Positions 19,464-27,242 of a DNA stretch of 64,000 bases are shown here, one piece after another. Positions within the stretch are counted from its first letter, which is position 1. Each line of letters begins with the position of its first letter. Under the pieces are notes generated by a model that was given only the letters and a program-made list of their open reading frames with translations, did no database searches and was not told the origin of the DNA. The stretch lies in assembly GCF_902497775.2 (NCBI RefSeq), contig NZ_OZ024668.1:3518326-3582325 (forward strand), in the 5' to 3' direction. The stretch is from Pseudomonas fluorescens (GTDB lineage Bacteria; Pseudomonadota; Gammaproteobacteria; Pseudomonadales; Pseudomonadaceae). The position numbers and the translations under genes were made by a program.

Positions 19464-21128
19464 GTGGAACGCGAATACATGGAATTCGACGTGGTCATTG
19501 TCGGCGCTGGCCCGGCTGGCCTGTCCGCCGCCTGCCGACTGAAGCAGAAGGCCGCCGAAGCCGGTAACGAAATCAGCGTCTGCGTGGTCGAGAAAGGCTC
19601 GGAAGTCGGCGCCCACATCCTCTCCGGTGCGGTATTCGAACCGCGCGCCCTGAACGAACTGTTCCCGGACTGGAAAGAGCTCGGCGCGCCACTCAACACC
19701 GAAGTCAAACGCGACGACATCTATGTGCTCAAGGATGCTGGCAGCTCGATCAAGGTCCCCGACCTGTTCGTGCCCAAGACCATGCACAACCAGGGCAACT
19801 ACATCATCTCCCTGGGCAACCTGTGCCGCTGGCTGGCCCAGCAGGCCGAGAACCTGGGCGTCGAGATCTACCCGGGCTTCGCCGCCCAGGAAGCGCTGTT
19901 CGACGAAAATGGCGTAGTCCGCGGGATCATCACCGGCGACCTGGGTGTCGACCGTGAAGGCAACCCCAAAGAAGGCCTGTACACCCCGGGCATGGAACTG
20001 CGCGGCAAGTACACCCTGTTCGCCGAAGGCTGCCGAGGCCATATCGGCAAGCAACTGATCAAGCGTTTCAACCTCGACAGCGAGTCCGACGTCCAGCACT
20101 ACGGCATCGGCCTGAAAGAAATCTGGGAAATCGATCCGTCCAAGCACGAGCAAGGCCTGGTGGTGCACACCGCCGGCTGGCCGCTGGATGTGGTGAGCAC
20201 CGAGAATACCGGTGGCTCGTTCCTCTACCACCTGGAGAACAACCAGGTGGTGGTCGGCCTGATCGTCGACCTGTCCTACAGCAACGCCTACCTGTCGCCA
20301 TTCGACGAATTTCAGCGCCTCAAGCATCACCCGGTAATCAGCAAGTACCTCGAAGGCGGCAAACGCATCAGCTACGGCGCCCGCGCCATCTCCAAGGGCG
20401 GCCTGAACTCGCTGCCGAAAATGGTCTTCAACGGCGGCGCGCTGATCGGTTGCGACCTGGGCACCCTGAACTTCGCCAAGATCAAGGGCAGCCACACCGC
20501 GATGAAGTCTGGCATGCTCGCCGCCGAAGCGGTGGCCGATGCCCTGCTGGCCGGCAGCGAAGGCGGCGACCAGCTCAACAGCTACGTCGAAGCGTTCAAG
20601 GCCAGCTGGCTGCATGAAGAGCTGTTCGCCAGCCGCAACTTTGGCCCGGCCATGCACAAGTTCGGCCCGATCTTCGGTGCGGCGTTCAACTACGTCGATC
20701 AGAACTGGTTCGGCGGCAAGCTGCCGTTCACCCTGCACGACACCAAGCCTGACTACGCCTGCCTGAAGCTGGCTGCCGACTCGAAAAAAATCGACTATCC
20801 AAAACCCGATGGCAAGCTGAGCTTCGACAAGCTGAGCTCGGTGTTCCTCTCCAGCACCAACCATGAAGAAGAGCAGCCGTGCCACCTAAAGCTTGCCGAT
20901 GCGAGCATCCCGATCGGCACCAACCTGCCGCTGTACGACGAGCCAGCCCAGCGTTACTGCCCGGCCGGCGTGTATGAAGTAGTGACTCAGGAAGACGGCA
21001 GCAAGCGCTTCCAGATCAACGCCCAGAACTGCGTGCACTGCAAGACCTGTGACATCAAGGACCCTTCGCAGAACATCACCTGGGTTACCCCGGAAGGCGC
21101 CGGCGGCCCGACTTACCCGAACATGTAA
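19464..21128 (+). CDS. Electron transfer flavoprotein-ubiquinone oxidoreductase
   Basis: Membrane-associated FAD/4Fe-4S enzyme carrying electrons from ETF to ubiquinone. With the GTG at 19464, preceded by AGGAG at 7 nt, it is 554 residues and begins (V)EREYMEFDVVIVGAGPAGL, the FAD Rossmann motif. The quinone/membrane region includes LFAEGCRGHIGKQLIKRF and the C-terminal cluster is bound by CVHCKTCDIKDPSQNITWV. Upstream in-frame codons precede the ribosome site and are excluded. Functional partner of the divergent etfBA. An ISL3 transposase remnant begins only 27 bp after its stop. Confidence 0.96.
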   Translation: MEREYMEFDVVIVGAGPAGLSAACRLKQKAAEAGNEISVCVVEKGSEVGAHILSGAVFEPRALNELFPDWKELGAPLNTEVKRDDIYVLKDAGSSIKVPDLFVPKTMHNQGNYIISLGNLCRWLAQQAENLGVEIYPGFAAQEALFDENGVVRGIITGDLGVDREGNPKEGLYTPGMELRGKYTLFAEGCRGHIGKQLIKRFNLDSESDVQHYGIGLKEIWEIDPSKHEQGLVVHTAGWPLDVVSTENTGGSFLYHLENNQVVVGLIVDLSYSNAYLSPFDEFQRLKHHPVISKYLEGGKRISYGARAISKGGLNSLPKMVFNGGALIGCDLGTLNFAKIKGSHTAMKSGMLAAEAVADALLAGSEGGDQLNSYVEAFKASWLHEELFASRNFGPAMHKFGPIFGAAFNYVDQNWFGGKLPFTLHDTKPDYACLKLAADSKKIDYPKPDGKLSFDKLSSVFLSSTNHEEEQPCHLKLADASIPIGTNLPLYDEPAQRYCPAGVYEVVTQEDGSKRFQINAQNCVHCKTCDIKDPSQNITWVTPEGAGGPTYPNM

Positions 21129-21155
21129 GTCTGCTGGCAGCTAAAAAAAGGTTCT

Positions 21156-21300
21156 TCACGGATTGCCGGGAAAGTCATTCTTGATCTTCATGAAGAAGAA
21201 TTCGCTGTCCCGGTAGCCGTAGGCCATGCGCTTGATCACCTTGATCCGGTTGTTGATGCCTTCCAGTTGCCCCGTATGCATCGGCCACGCTCCGCTGTTT
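21156..21300 (-). mobile_element. 3' remnant of an ISL3-family transposase
   Basis: The minus strand reads SGAWPMHTGQLEGINN, then RIKVIKRMAYGYRDSEFFFM and KIKNDFPGNP, then TGA at 21156. This is the highly conserved C-terminal end of ISL3-family transposases. Only about 48 codons survive; no catalytic DDE residues and no 5' part are present. GGTTCTTCACGGATTG just past the stop could be the element's terminal inverted repeat. Upstream it runs, in another frame, into the truncated cysN, so insertion followed by deletion removed the 3' end of cysN and most of the IS. Confidence 0.8.
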
Positions 21301-21356
21301 GCCGTATGCGCAGGCGTTCCGGCTGAAGATGCGCTGGTGCATGCATCGCTGATACT

Positions 21357-22311
21357 TCGAGGGGCGCCGCGACCGGGGCGATGATGTCGCCACGGCTGAT
21401 GTCGATTTCATCTTCCAGGGTCAGGGTAATCGCCTGGCCGCAGATCGCCTGGGGCTGCTCGCCCGCCGGTGTGATGCTGCTGGCGATGCGGCTTTCCTTG
21501 CCCGACGGCAACACGCGAATGCGCTCACCACAACGAATGGAGCCAGCGACCACACTGCCGGCGTAGCCACGGAAGTCCAGGTTGGGCCGGTTGACCCATT
21601 GCACCGGCATGCGAAACGGCGCCTGCTGCAGCGCATCGCCTTCGAGCTCGACGTGCTCCAGGTACTGCATCAGCGTCGGGCCCTGGTACCAGGGCGTGTT
21701 GGCACTGGGCTCGATGACATTGTCACCGGCCAACGCCGACATCGGAATACAGACGATATTCTGCAGGCCGAGCTGTGCCGCGAACGCGCGGTAATTGGCT
21801 TCGATCTGCTCGAACACTTCCCGGAATAGCCGACCATGTCCAGCTTGTTCACCGCCACCACCACCTGACGAATGCCGATCAGCTTCACCAGGTAGCCGTG
21901 CCGGCGGGTCTGGGTCAGCAGGCCCTTGCGGGCATCGATCAACAGCACCGCCACATCAGCGGTAGACGCGCCCGTGACCATGTTGCGGGTGTACTGCTCG
22001 TGCCCCGGTGTATCGGCAACGATGAACTTGCGCTTGTCGGTGGCGAAGAAGCGGTACGCCACGTCGATGGTAATGCCCTGCTCACGCTCGGCGGCCAGGC
22101 CATCGACCAGCAAGGCAAAATCGAGCTCGCCACCCTGGGTGCCTATCTTTTTCGAGTCGATTTCAAGCTGGCCGAGTTGATCGTCGAAGAGCATTTTCGA
22201 TTCGTACAACAGCCGGCCGATCAGCGTGCTCTTGCCGTCGTCGACGCTGCCGCAGGTGATGAAACGCAGCAGCCCCTTGGTCTGTGGCATCGGCTCAATA
22301 ACCTGGTTCAT
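21357..22311 (-). pseudogene. cysN: cysN (sulfate adenylyltransferase GTPase subunit), frameshifted and 3'-truncated
   Basis: CysN is the GTPase that drives ATP sulfurylase. The frame from ATG 22311 has the EF-Tu-like G motifs [30 protein letters not shown] and NKLDMVGYS. At about 21825 the frame shifts: after GYS the proper continuation ([18 protein letters not shown]) lies in another frame, consistent with one lost base. That second frame proceeds through [13 protein letters not shown] and TLEDEIDISRGDIIAPVAAPLEVS, then homology stops near 21357 at the IS remnant. The rest of domains 2-3 and any fused CysC kinase are missing. It overlaps the cysD stop by 1 nt (TGATG). Confidence 0.85.
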
Positions 22312-23207
22312 CAGAAGTACCCCTCTTGCTTTTTCTTTTCCATGGAACCGGTCGAATCGCTGTCGATCAGCCGCCCTTGCCGTTCCGAGGTCTTGCTCAG
22401 CTGCATTTCTTCGATGATCTGCGGCAAATTGCAGGCCGAGCTCTCGATGGCGCCGGTGAGCGGGTAGCAGCCGAGCGTGCGAAAACGCACCTGGCGCATT
22501 TGCGGCACTTCTCCCGGGCGCAGTTGCATGCGCTCGTCATCGACCATGATCAGGGTGCCATCACTCTCCACCACTGGGCGCTCCTTGGCGAGGTACAACG
22601 GCACGATGGGGATGTCGTTCTGGTGGATGTATTCCCAGATATCCAGCTCGGTCCAGTTCGAGATCGGGAACACCCGCAGGCTCTCGCCCTTGCGCTTGCG
22701 CGTGTTGTACAGCCGCCACAGTTCCGGGCGCTGCATCTTCGGGTCCCAGCGGTGCTGTTCGGAGCGGATCGAGAAAATCCGCTCCTTGGTCCGGGATTTT
22801 TCCTCGTCACGGCGTGCGCCGCCAAAGGCCGCGTCGAAGCCGTACAGGTCCAGCGCCTGCTTGAGGCCCTGGGTCTTCCAGATATCGGTGTGCACCGCCG
22901 AGCCGTGGGTGAAGGGGTTGATATTGCGTTCCAGCCCCTCGGGGTTGATGTGCACCTTCAGGTCCAGGCCCAGGCGTTCGACGGTCTGATCGCAGAAGCT
23001 GATCATCTCGCGAAACTTCCAGGTGGTGTCCACGTGCAGCAGGGTAAAGGGTGGCTTGGCCGGGTAGAACGCCTTCATCGCCAGGTGCAGCATGACCGCA
23101 CTGTCCTTGCCGACCGAGTACAGCATCACCGGGTTTTCGCACTCGGCCACCACCTCGCGCATGATGTGGATGCTCTGCGCCTCCAGCCATTGCAAATGAG
23201 TCAACAT
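22311..23207 (-). CDS. cysD: Sulfate adenylyltransferase small subunit (divergent CysD/NodP-like paralogue)
   Basis: PAPS-reductase-fold subunit of ATP sulfurylase, forming adenylylsulfate from ATP and sulfate. 298 residues from ATG 23207 (AGGAG 7 nt upstream; a TTG five codons earlier is less likely). Motifs: [19 protein letters not shown] (PP-loop), [41 protein letters not shown] and [15 protein letters not shown], ending [11 protein letters not shown]. The N-terminal and middle sequence differs noticeably from the usual Pseudomonas CysD as I remember it, suggesting a second copy. It is intact, but its partner cysN is broken, so activity would need a CysN encoded elsewhere. Confidence 0.9.
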   Translation of the reverse strand: MLTHLQWLEAQSIHIMREVVAECENPVMLYSVGKDSAVMLHLAMKAFYPAKPPFTLLHVDTTWKFREMISFCDQTVERLGLDLKVHINPEGLERNINPFTHGSAVHTDIWKTQGLKQALDLYGFDAAFGGARRDEEKSRTKERIFSIRSEQHRWDPKMQRPELWRLYNTRKRKGESLRVFPISNWTELDIWEYIHQNDIPIVPLYLAKERPVVESDGTLIMVDDERMQLRPGEVPQMRQVRFRTLGCYPLTGAIESSACNLPQIIEEMQLSKTSERQGRLIDSDSTGSMEKKKQEGYF

Positions 23208-23309
23208 CTCCGATCTCCTCAAAGGTGCCGGGCCCTGCTGGAGATCACAGTATTGAAAGCGGGGTTCGCGGTTCTTCGTCTACCTAGACTAAGAACCGCG
23301 CGATGCGGA

Positions 23310-23777
23310 TTACAGGCTTTCCCGATACAACGCCTCGGCCCTGGCCTTGAGGCTGTGGGCGATGGCATCGAAGCCCTGCTTGACCCACGGGCCGTGGTTT
23401 TCCATCACCGTTTGCGCGGTCGGGCCCAGGAACAGGTCGGTGGTGTGGTAGCGGCAACTTGCTTCGCCGGTCGCTTCGATGTACTGGTCGCGGCGCGCTG
23501 CATCCGGGTTGTCGGCCGTGGCGTACATCTCCCAGGCCAGCCGTGAAGGCCGGTCGAACGCGACCAATTGCTCAACCACATGCACCAACTCGCCCGGGCG
23601 GGTCGGGTCTGGCAAAAACAGATTCACCGCCTCGCCCAGGCGCAGGCTCGACTCGACCTTGACGGTGAACGGGTTCCATTGCGGATAGCGTTCGAGGTCG
23701 ATCAGCACTTCCCACACCAGCGCTGCCGGTGCGGCGATATCCACGGTTACTGACGTTACGAGGGTGTTCTGGGGCAT
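23310..23777 (-). CDS. SRPBCC/START-like domain protein
   Basis: 155 residues from ATG 23777, which has AGGAG 5 nt upstream; 59 upstream in-frame codons are excluded. The sequence TSVTVDIAAPAALVWEVLIDLERYPQWNPFTVKVESSLRLGE, broken here for reading, is the classic N-terminal half of the SRPBCC fold (polyketide cyclase/Bet v 1-like). The end, AIAHSLKARAEALYR, is the long C-terminal helix. These proteins bind small hydrophobic ligands; no specific substrate can be inferred. It lies 100 bp upstream of cysD on the same strand. Confidence 0.85.
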   Translation of the reverse strand: MPQNTLVTSVTVDIAAPAALVWEVLIDLERYPQWNPFTVKVESSLRLGEAVNLFLPDPTRPGELVHVVEQLVAFDRPSRLAWEMYATADNPDAARRDQYIEATGEASCRYHTTDLFLGPTAQTVMENHGPWVKQGFDAIAHSLKARAEALYRESL

Positions 23778-23910
23778 TGGGGCTCCTGTGCGCGGTATGG
23801 TCACCGCGCTGAGATAACAAGGCGGGCCGGGGCGGCCCGCTCCCCATCTTGCCCAGTGGCGGGCAGTGGGTTCCTCGTCTAGCTGGACTAAATTGGGCCG
23901 TGTGAGGTTG

Positions 23911-24213
23911 TCAGTTGCGCACGTGCCGCTGCTCGATGCCATCGAGCACCGCATCGATCAGTGCTTTGGCCATCTCCACCGAATGCTGGGTCGACCAGGC
24001 AAAACCGCAGCCGGGCTCGCGGGTGTATTGAACTGCCTGAGGAATGGTGACGCTGGCGCATTTGAGGTAGAGCGATGCGTGCACCAGGGCGTCTTCGACG
24101 CTGACACCGGCGCGGACGTTGAACAAAGGGGGATGCTCAGAGCAGCTGTTGATGGGGGTCTCGGCGGTTTCGACGAGGTGCAGGCTGGGGGGATCGGGGA
24201 CGTGCTTTTTCAT
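23911..24213 (-). CDS. DUF3077-like small protein
   Basis: 100 residues from ATG 24213. Contains PPLFNVRAGVSVEDALVHASLYLKCAS and a helical C-terminus (EMAKALIDAVLDGIEQ), resembling the small DUF3077 proteins common in Pseudomonas accessory regions. Function unknown. No partner gene is apparent; it lies between the SRPBCC gene and a gene-free stretch beyond the RHS toxin. The long upstream extension of the frame has no family resemblance. Confidence 0.7.
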   Translation of the reverse strand: MKKHVPDPPSLHLVETAETPINSCSEHPPLFNVRAGVSVEDALVHASLYLKCASVTIPQAVQYTREPGCGFAWSTQHSVEMAKALIDAVLDGIEQRHVRN

Positions 24214-24763
24214 GGTGAACTCCAGGTCGTCAGAGGAGCTACCACTGCACCGTCGCCAAACGAATGGGTGGCAGCCATGTGCGGGTTGGCGAACCGGGAC
24301 GACACTGGAGAAACCCGGCAGGGCCGAAACCCTCCCGCACGTAGCTGCCATAAAAAACGGAAGCGTTCTGTCAGTATCTTTTTGCCGGGTCGCCAAACCC
24401 GATCACCGAACATTCAGTGACCGAGCGAGACTAGTGTGTTGGCCTTCCCCGGGCAAGTTTCAGATAGCGACAGAATGCGTAGGATATGTCCTAGGACCTC
24501 GATCTGACCAGACTCGGTTCCGTAGATCACCGCACTGGGCATCCCCGAAAAAAACGACCGGCTGATGCTCAGTGGCATGCCATGGAGTCTGTCTTCGTGT
24601 TCCGCATGGCGGGACCAAACACCTAGCGGACCACCGACAGCTGTTGGCTGGTCCGCTGTAGAGAGTCCAAACAGCTGCCTACATAACTACCGCTCGAATA
24701 GAGACGAACACTTTGTAGCGTTACCCTCATGCACAACCATCGGCAACTGATTAAATTTTATTA
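24214..24763. other. Gene-free stretch downstream of the RHS toxin tip, with a palindrome
   Basis: 550 bp with no convincing gene on either strand. It is where an immunity gene for the RHS toxin would be expected, and I see none. An imperfect palindrome at 24625-24657 (AGCGGACCACCGACAG pairing with CTGTTGGCTGGTCCGCT) forms a strong hairpin without a T tract, possibly a transcript end for the RHS operon. A short minus-strand frame near 24543-24420 (MPSAVIYGTESGQIEVLGHI) reads protein-like but I do not recognise it. Confidence 0.6.
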
Positions 24764-25396
24764 CTAGTCAATATAACTTCTGACAGGCAGCTTGTTATAG
24801 ACACTTAAAAAACGCTCATCATTCCGTGAAAAGCAATAGGCCATAATATGATGCCCCGATTGGTTCTCCCACGACTCAAGCATGGGGATTGGCGTAGTGC
24901 TGTCAAGCTCATGCACATATATAGCCCTTTTATTCGGAAATGGATTACCTTTAGAAGCTAGTCTGACCATATCTTGCCGAAAGAAAGCTGATTGATCCAG
25001 CTGCGGATTTCTGGTCACGCCCCCTCCTGCAGCATCCAGCCAATTATTTCCATGCCCACTGCCCTCTCCGTGACCGCCTGTGTAAAAATGCACATCGCTT
25101 GCTGAGTTGCGACGCTTAATTTGAGTGATAGGAACGTCTAAATCATCTCCATTAATTTTTGTATTAACACCCCAAAAATGCCTATCACCTTGTCGCCCCC
25201 CGGTTTTTGTCTCTTGATACCATCGCATGTACTTTTTAGGATCGGGCACTTTTGTCGCTAGAACGCTTTTATGCAGGTTCCCCAAATCGACTGCTCGCGC
25301 CTCGGAACCGGTAGCCAGAGCACCTCGCGCCATCGCTAACCTGGGCAAAATTCTGGCAGCCAACTTCACCCCAAATATGGCTGCCCCCACTGGCAA
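24764..25396 (-). CDS. RHS C-terminal (toxin-tip) region, separated from the RHS core by two in-frame stops
   Basis: Up to 210 codons (from TTG 25396) in the same frame as the upstream RHS core, split from it by consecutive TAG and TGA. The start AAIFGVKLAARILPRLAMARGALATG looks like the helical stretch that normally follows an RHS core. The rest, including RWYQETKTGGRQGDRHFWG, VHFYTGGHGEGSGHGNNW and SGHHIMAYCFSRNDE, should be the variable effector domain. I do not recognise its family; the GGHG and HH..YC motifs hint at a His/Cys-based enzyme but that is speculative. There is no ribosome site at the TTG, so it may not be expressed as is. No immunity gene follows. Confidence 0.6.
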   Translation of the reverse strand: MPVGAAIFGVKLAARILPRLAMARGALATGSEARAVDLGNLHKSVLATKVPDPKKYMRWYQETKTGGRQGDRHFWGVNTKINGDDLDVPITQIKRRNSASDVHFYTGGHGEGSGHGNNWLDAAGGGVTRNPQLDQSAFFRQDMVRLASKGNPFPNKRAIYVHELDSTTPIPMLESWENQSGHHIMAYCFSRNDERFLSVYNKLPVRSYID

Positions 25397-25405
25397 TCCC
25401 TGTCA

Positions 25406-27199
25406 CTATCCCCGCCCCCTCAACCACGCCGACAATTCCGGATTACTCTTCTCCGTCGCCGCTGCAGCAATGTCAAACGCCGCAGAAGCGATAGCCAGCC
25501 CCACAACCGCCGCTGTCCAACCTAGCGAGGCACCGCCTGTAAAAGGCGCAAGGGCGATGCCGATACTCCCAAACACTACGGCCCTGTAAATGGGATGTAA
25601 GGTAGACGGCAAAAAGAGGTATTTACTGGACTGGTAAGTAATCGGAACGTGCCCGGTGGGGTCACTGAAGTTGACCGGATCGTTCAGGCAATACGCATAA
25701 GCATTCGAGCCGCCCATGCCGAATGGGCTCTCGCTGTCAGGAGCCATAAAGCGCTGGTGACGCGGGTCATACATGCGATAACCCTCACCCAAGTGGTAGA
25801 TACCCTTGTTGTAGGTGTCCAGCGCTTCGCCATTAAAACCCAGCCAGTGAGTGTCGTTGGCATCCGTCGGGCGATAGCCAAATGGTGTGTAGGCGAAGGT
25901 GTTCAATTCTTTGCTTGACAAATCGAAGGATGCAACCAGGCTGCCTTGAGCGTCGCAGAGTTCAAAACTGTGGTGCGGCTCGGCGTTACCTCGGGCATGG
26001 CGTTGCAGCAAAGCTGACGGGCTATTGTTCAACAACAGCATATGGCTGTTGCTACTACGACGCCCCACCCTGCGCTGTCCACAGAAAATGTAGTCGGTAG
26101 AGCCATCGCCCGTCTGTGCAATCAACTCACCACTGCGAGCATACACATAGGCGAAATCATCACGGTCGCTAACACTGCCATCAGCAAGCACCTGGCGACT
26201 GCACTTGGCCAGCTTGCCAATGCGGTTATAGGCGTAGATGGATTGCTGATCCCCCTCCAGCGTCTTGATCAGGCGCCCCTGTTTATCATAAGTGTAGCTG
26301 ACCGCGGGGGGTGAACTATCGCCTTCGCTGGTCTGACTCTCGAGCTGGGTGCGGTCGATAGTTCCATAGCGATAGGCGGTCGTATAAGTGCCTTCATCGG
26401 TGACGGTTGCGCACGTCACCATGTTGCCCAATTCATCGTAAGCAAAGTATTGCTCGGTCAGTACCTTGCCCCAAGGGGTAACTGGCCGCGCTTCACCCTC
26501 GCAGCCATAACCAATCAATTGCCCTCTGGCGTTGTAGTTGAATGTTTCCTTGCGTAGTGGCAGCCCATCCTTGATCAATTCACTTTGAACAACCCGACCG
26601 AGCACATCGTAATCACGCGACAGGACGATTGTGGGGAACCCGTCGCAACTGAACGAACGCCGAACTTCTCGATCGCGCTTATCATACTCATAATCCACGG
26701 TCAATCGCGTGCTTGTGCTTTTATCTTCGATTACTTCCTGTGTAAGCTTGTCGCCGGAATAGATAAAACTGTTACTCGCGGCAGGGCTATCCGCCAGTGT
26801 GCAGCGCACATAATCGTCATAACTATAGTGGGTCTCGTTACCCAGGCAATCGGTAGCATTAAGCAAACGACCACGCAACGAAAGAGTAGTAGTGGACGCC
26901 CAACCCTCCGAAGCGTTCTTCTGAGTAGTTGTGCTTTTACCCTTCTCTTGAGTGTGTTCGAGAGATTGGAGAACAGGCACTTCAAGCTGAGTGATAGAAA
27001 CTTTGTACGCATTGCAGTTTTTGATTGTTATCGGAATTTGCTCTCCGTCACGGCTATATTTTTTTCTAATTTCAAAATCACCATCTATAGCTGTAGTAGC
27101 TATGCTCGGCCCGATATATTCGCCGTTGAATTTGCCGTTGGTGAAAATTTCATATTTACCGTCCTGTCCCACATTCAGGTCAAGCGCCGTGTGTGCCAT
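25406..27199 (-). CDS. RHS repeat protein with RHS-associated core domain
   Basis: 597 residues starting with ATG 27199, which has AGAGGAG 9 nt upstream. YD-type repeats (YSYDDYVRCTLA, YNARGQLIGYG, YAYNRIGKLAKCS) lead to the core domain (FAYTPFGYRP, GLGFNGEALD-like LGFNGEALDTYNKGIYHLGEGYRMYDP) and the signature PDSESPFGMGGSNAYAYC..DPVNFSDPTGH, which marks the autoproteolysis and toxin boundary. A hydrophobic helix region follows, then TAG at 25406. RHS cores encapsulate a C-terminal toxin for contact- or T6SS-dependent delivery. Part of a two-gene RHS shell with the 1016-residue protein upstream. Confidence 0.88.
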   Translation of the reverse strand: MAHTALDLNVGQDGKYEIFTNGKFNGEYIGPSIATTAIDGDFEIRKKYSRDGEQIPITIKNCNAYKVSITQLEVPVLQSLEHTQEKGKSTTTQKNASEGWASTTTLSLRGRLLNATDCLGNETHYSYDDYVRCTLADSPAASNSFIYSGDKLTQEVIEDKSTSTRLTVDYEYDKRDREVRRSFSCDGFPTIVLSRDYDVLGRVVQSELIKDGLPLRKETFNYNARGQLIGYGCEGEARPVTPWGKVLTEQYFAYDELGNMVTCATVTDEGTYTTAYRYGTIDRTQLESQTSEGDSSPPAVSYTYDKQGRLIKTLEGDQQSIYAYNRIGKLAKCSRQVLADGSVSDRDDFAYVYARSGELIAQTGDGSTDYIFCGQRRVGRRSSNSHMLLLNNSPSALLQRHARGNAEPHHSFELCDAQGSLVASFDLSSKELNTFAYTPFGYRPTDANDTHWLGFNGEALDTYNKGIYHLGEGYRMYDPRHQRFMAPDSESPFGMGGSNAYAYCLNDPVNFSDPTGHVPITYQSSKYLFLPSTLHPIYRAVVFGSIGIALAPFTGGASLGWTAAVVGLAIASAAFDIAAAATEKSNPELSAWLRGRG

Positions 27200-27242
27200 A
27201 GCCGTAAACTCCTCTAAATTGGAATACCCACCTCGGTGATAC

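Noticed and set aside
24565..24750. 61-codon plus-strand frame as a possible RHS immunity gene
   Set aside because: Wrong strand for the operon, no ribosome site, Ser/Cys-rich random composition, and it spans the hairpin at 24625-24657.
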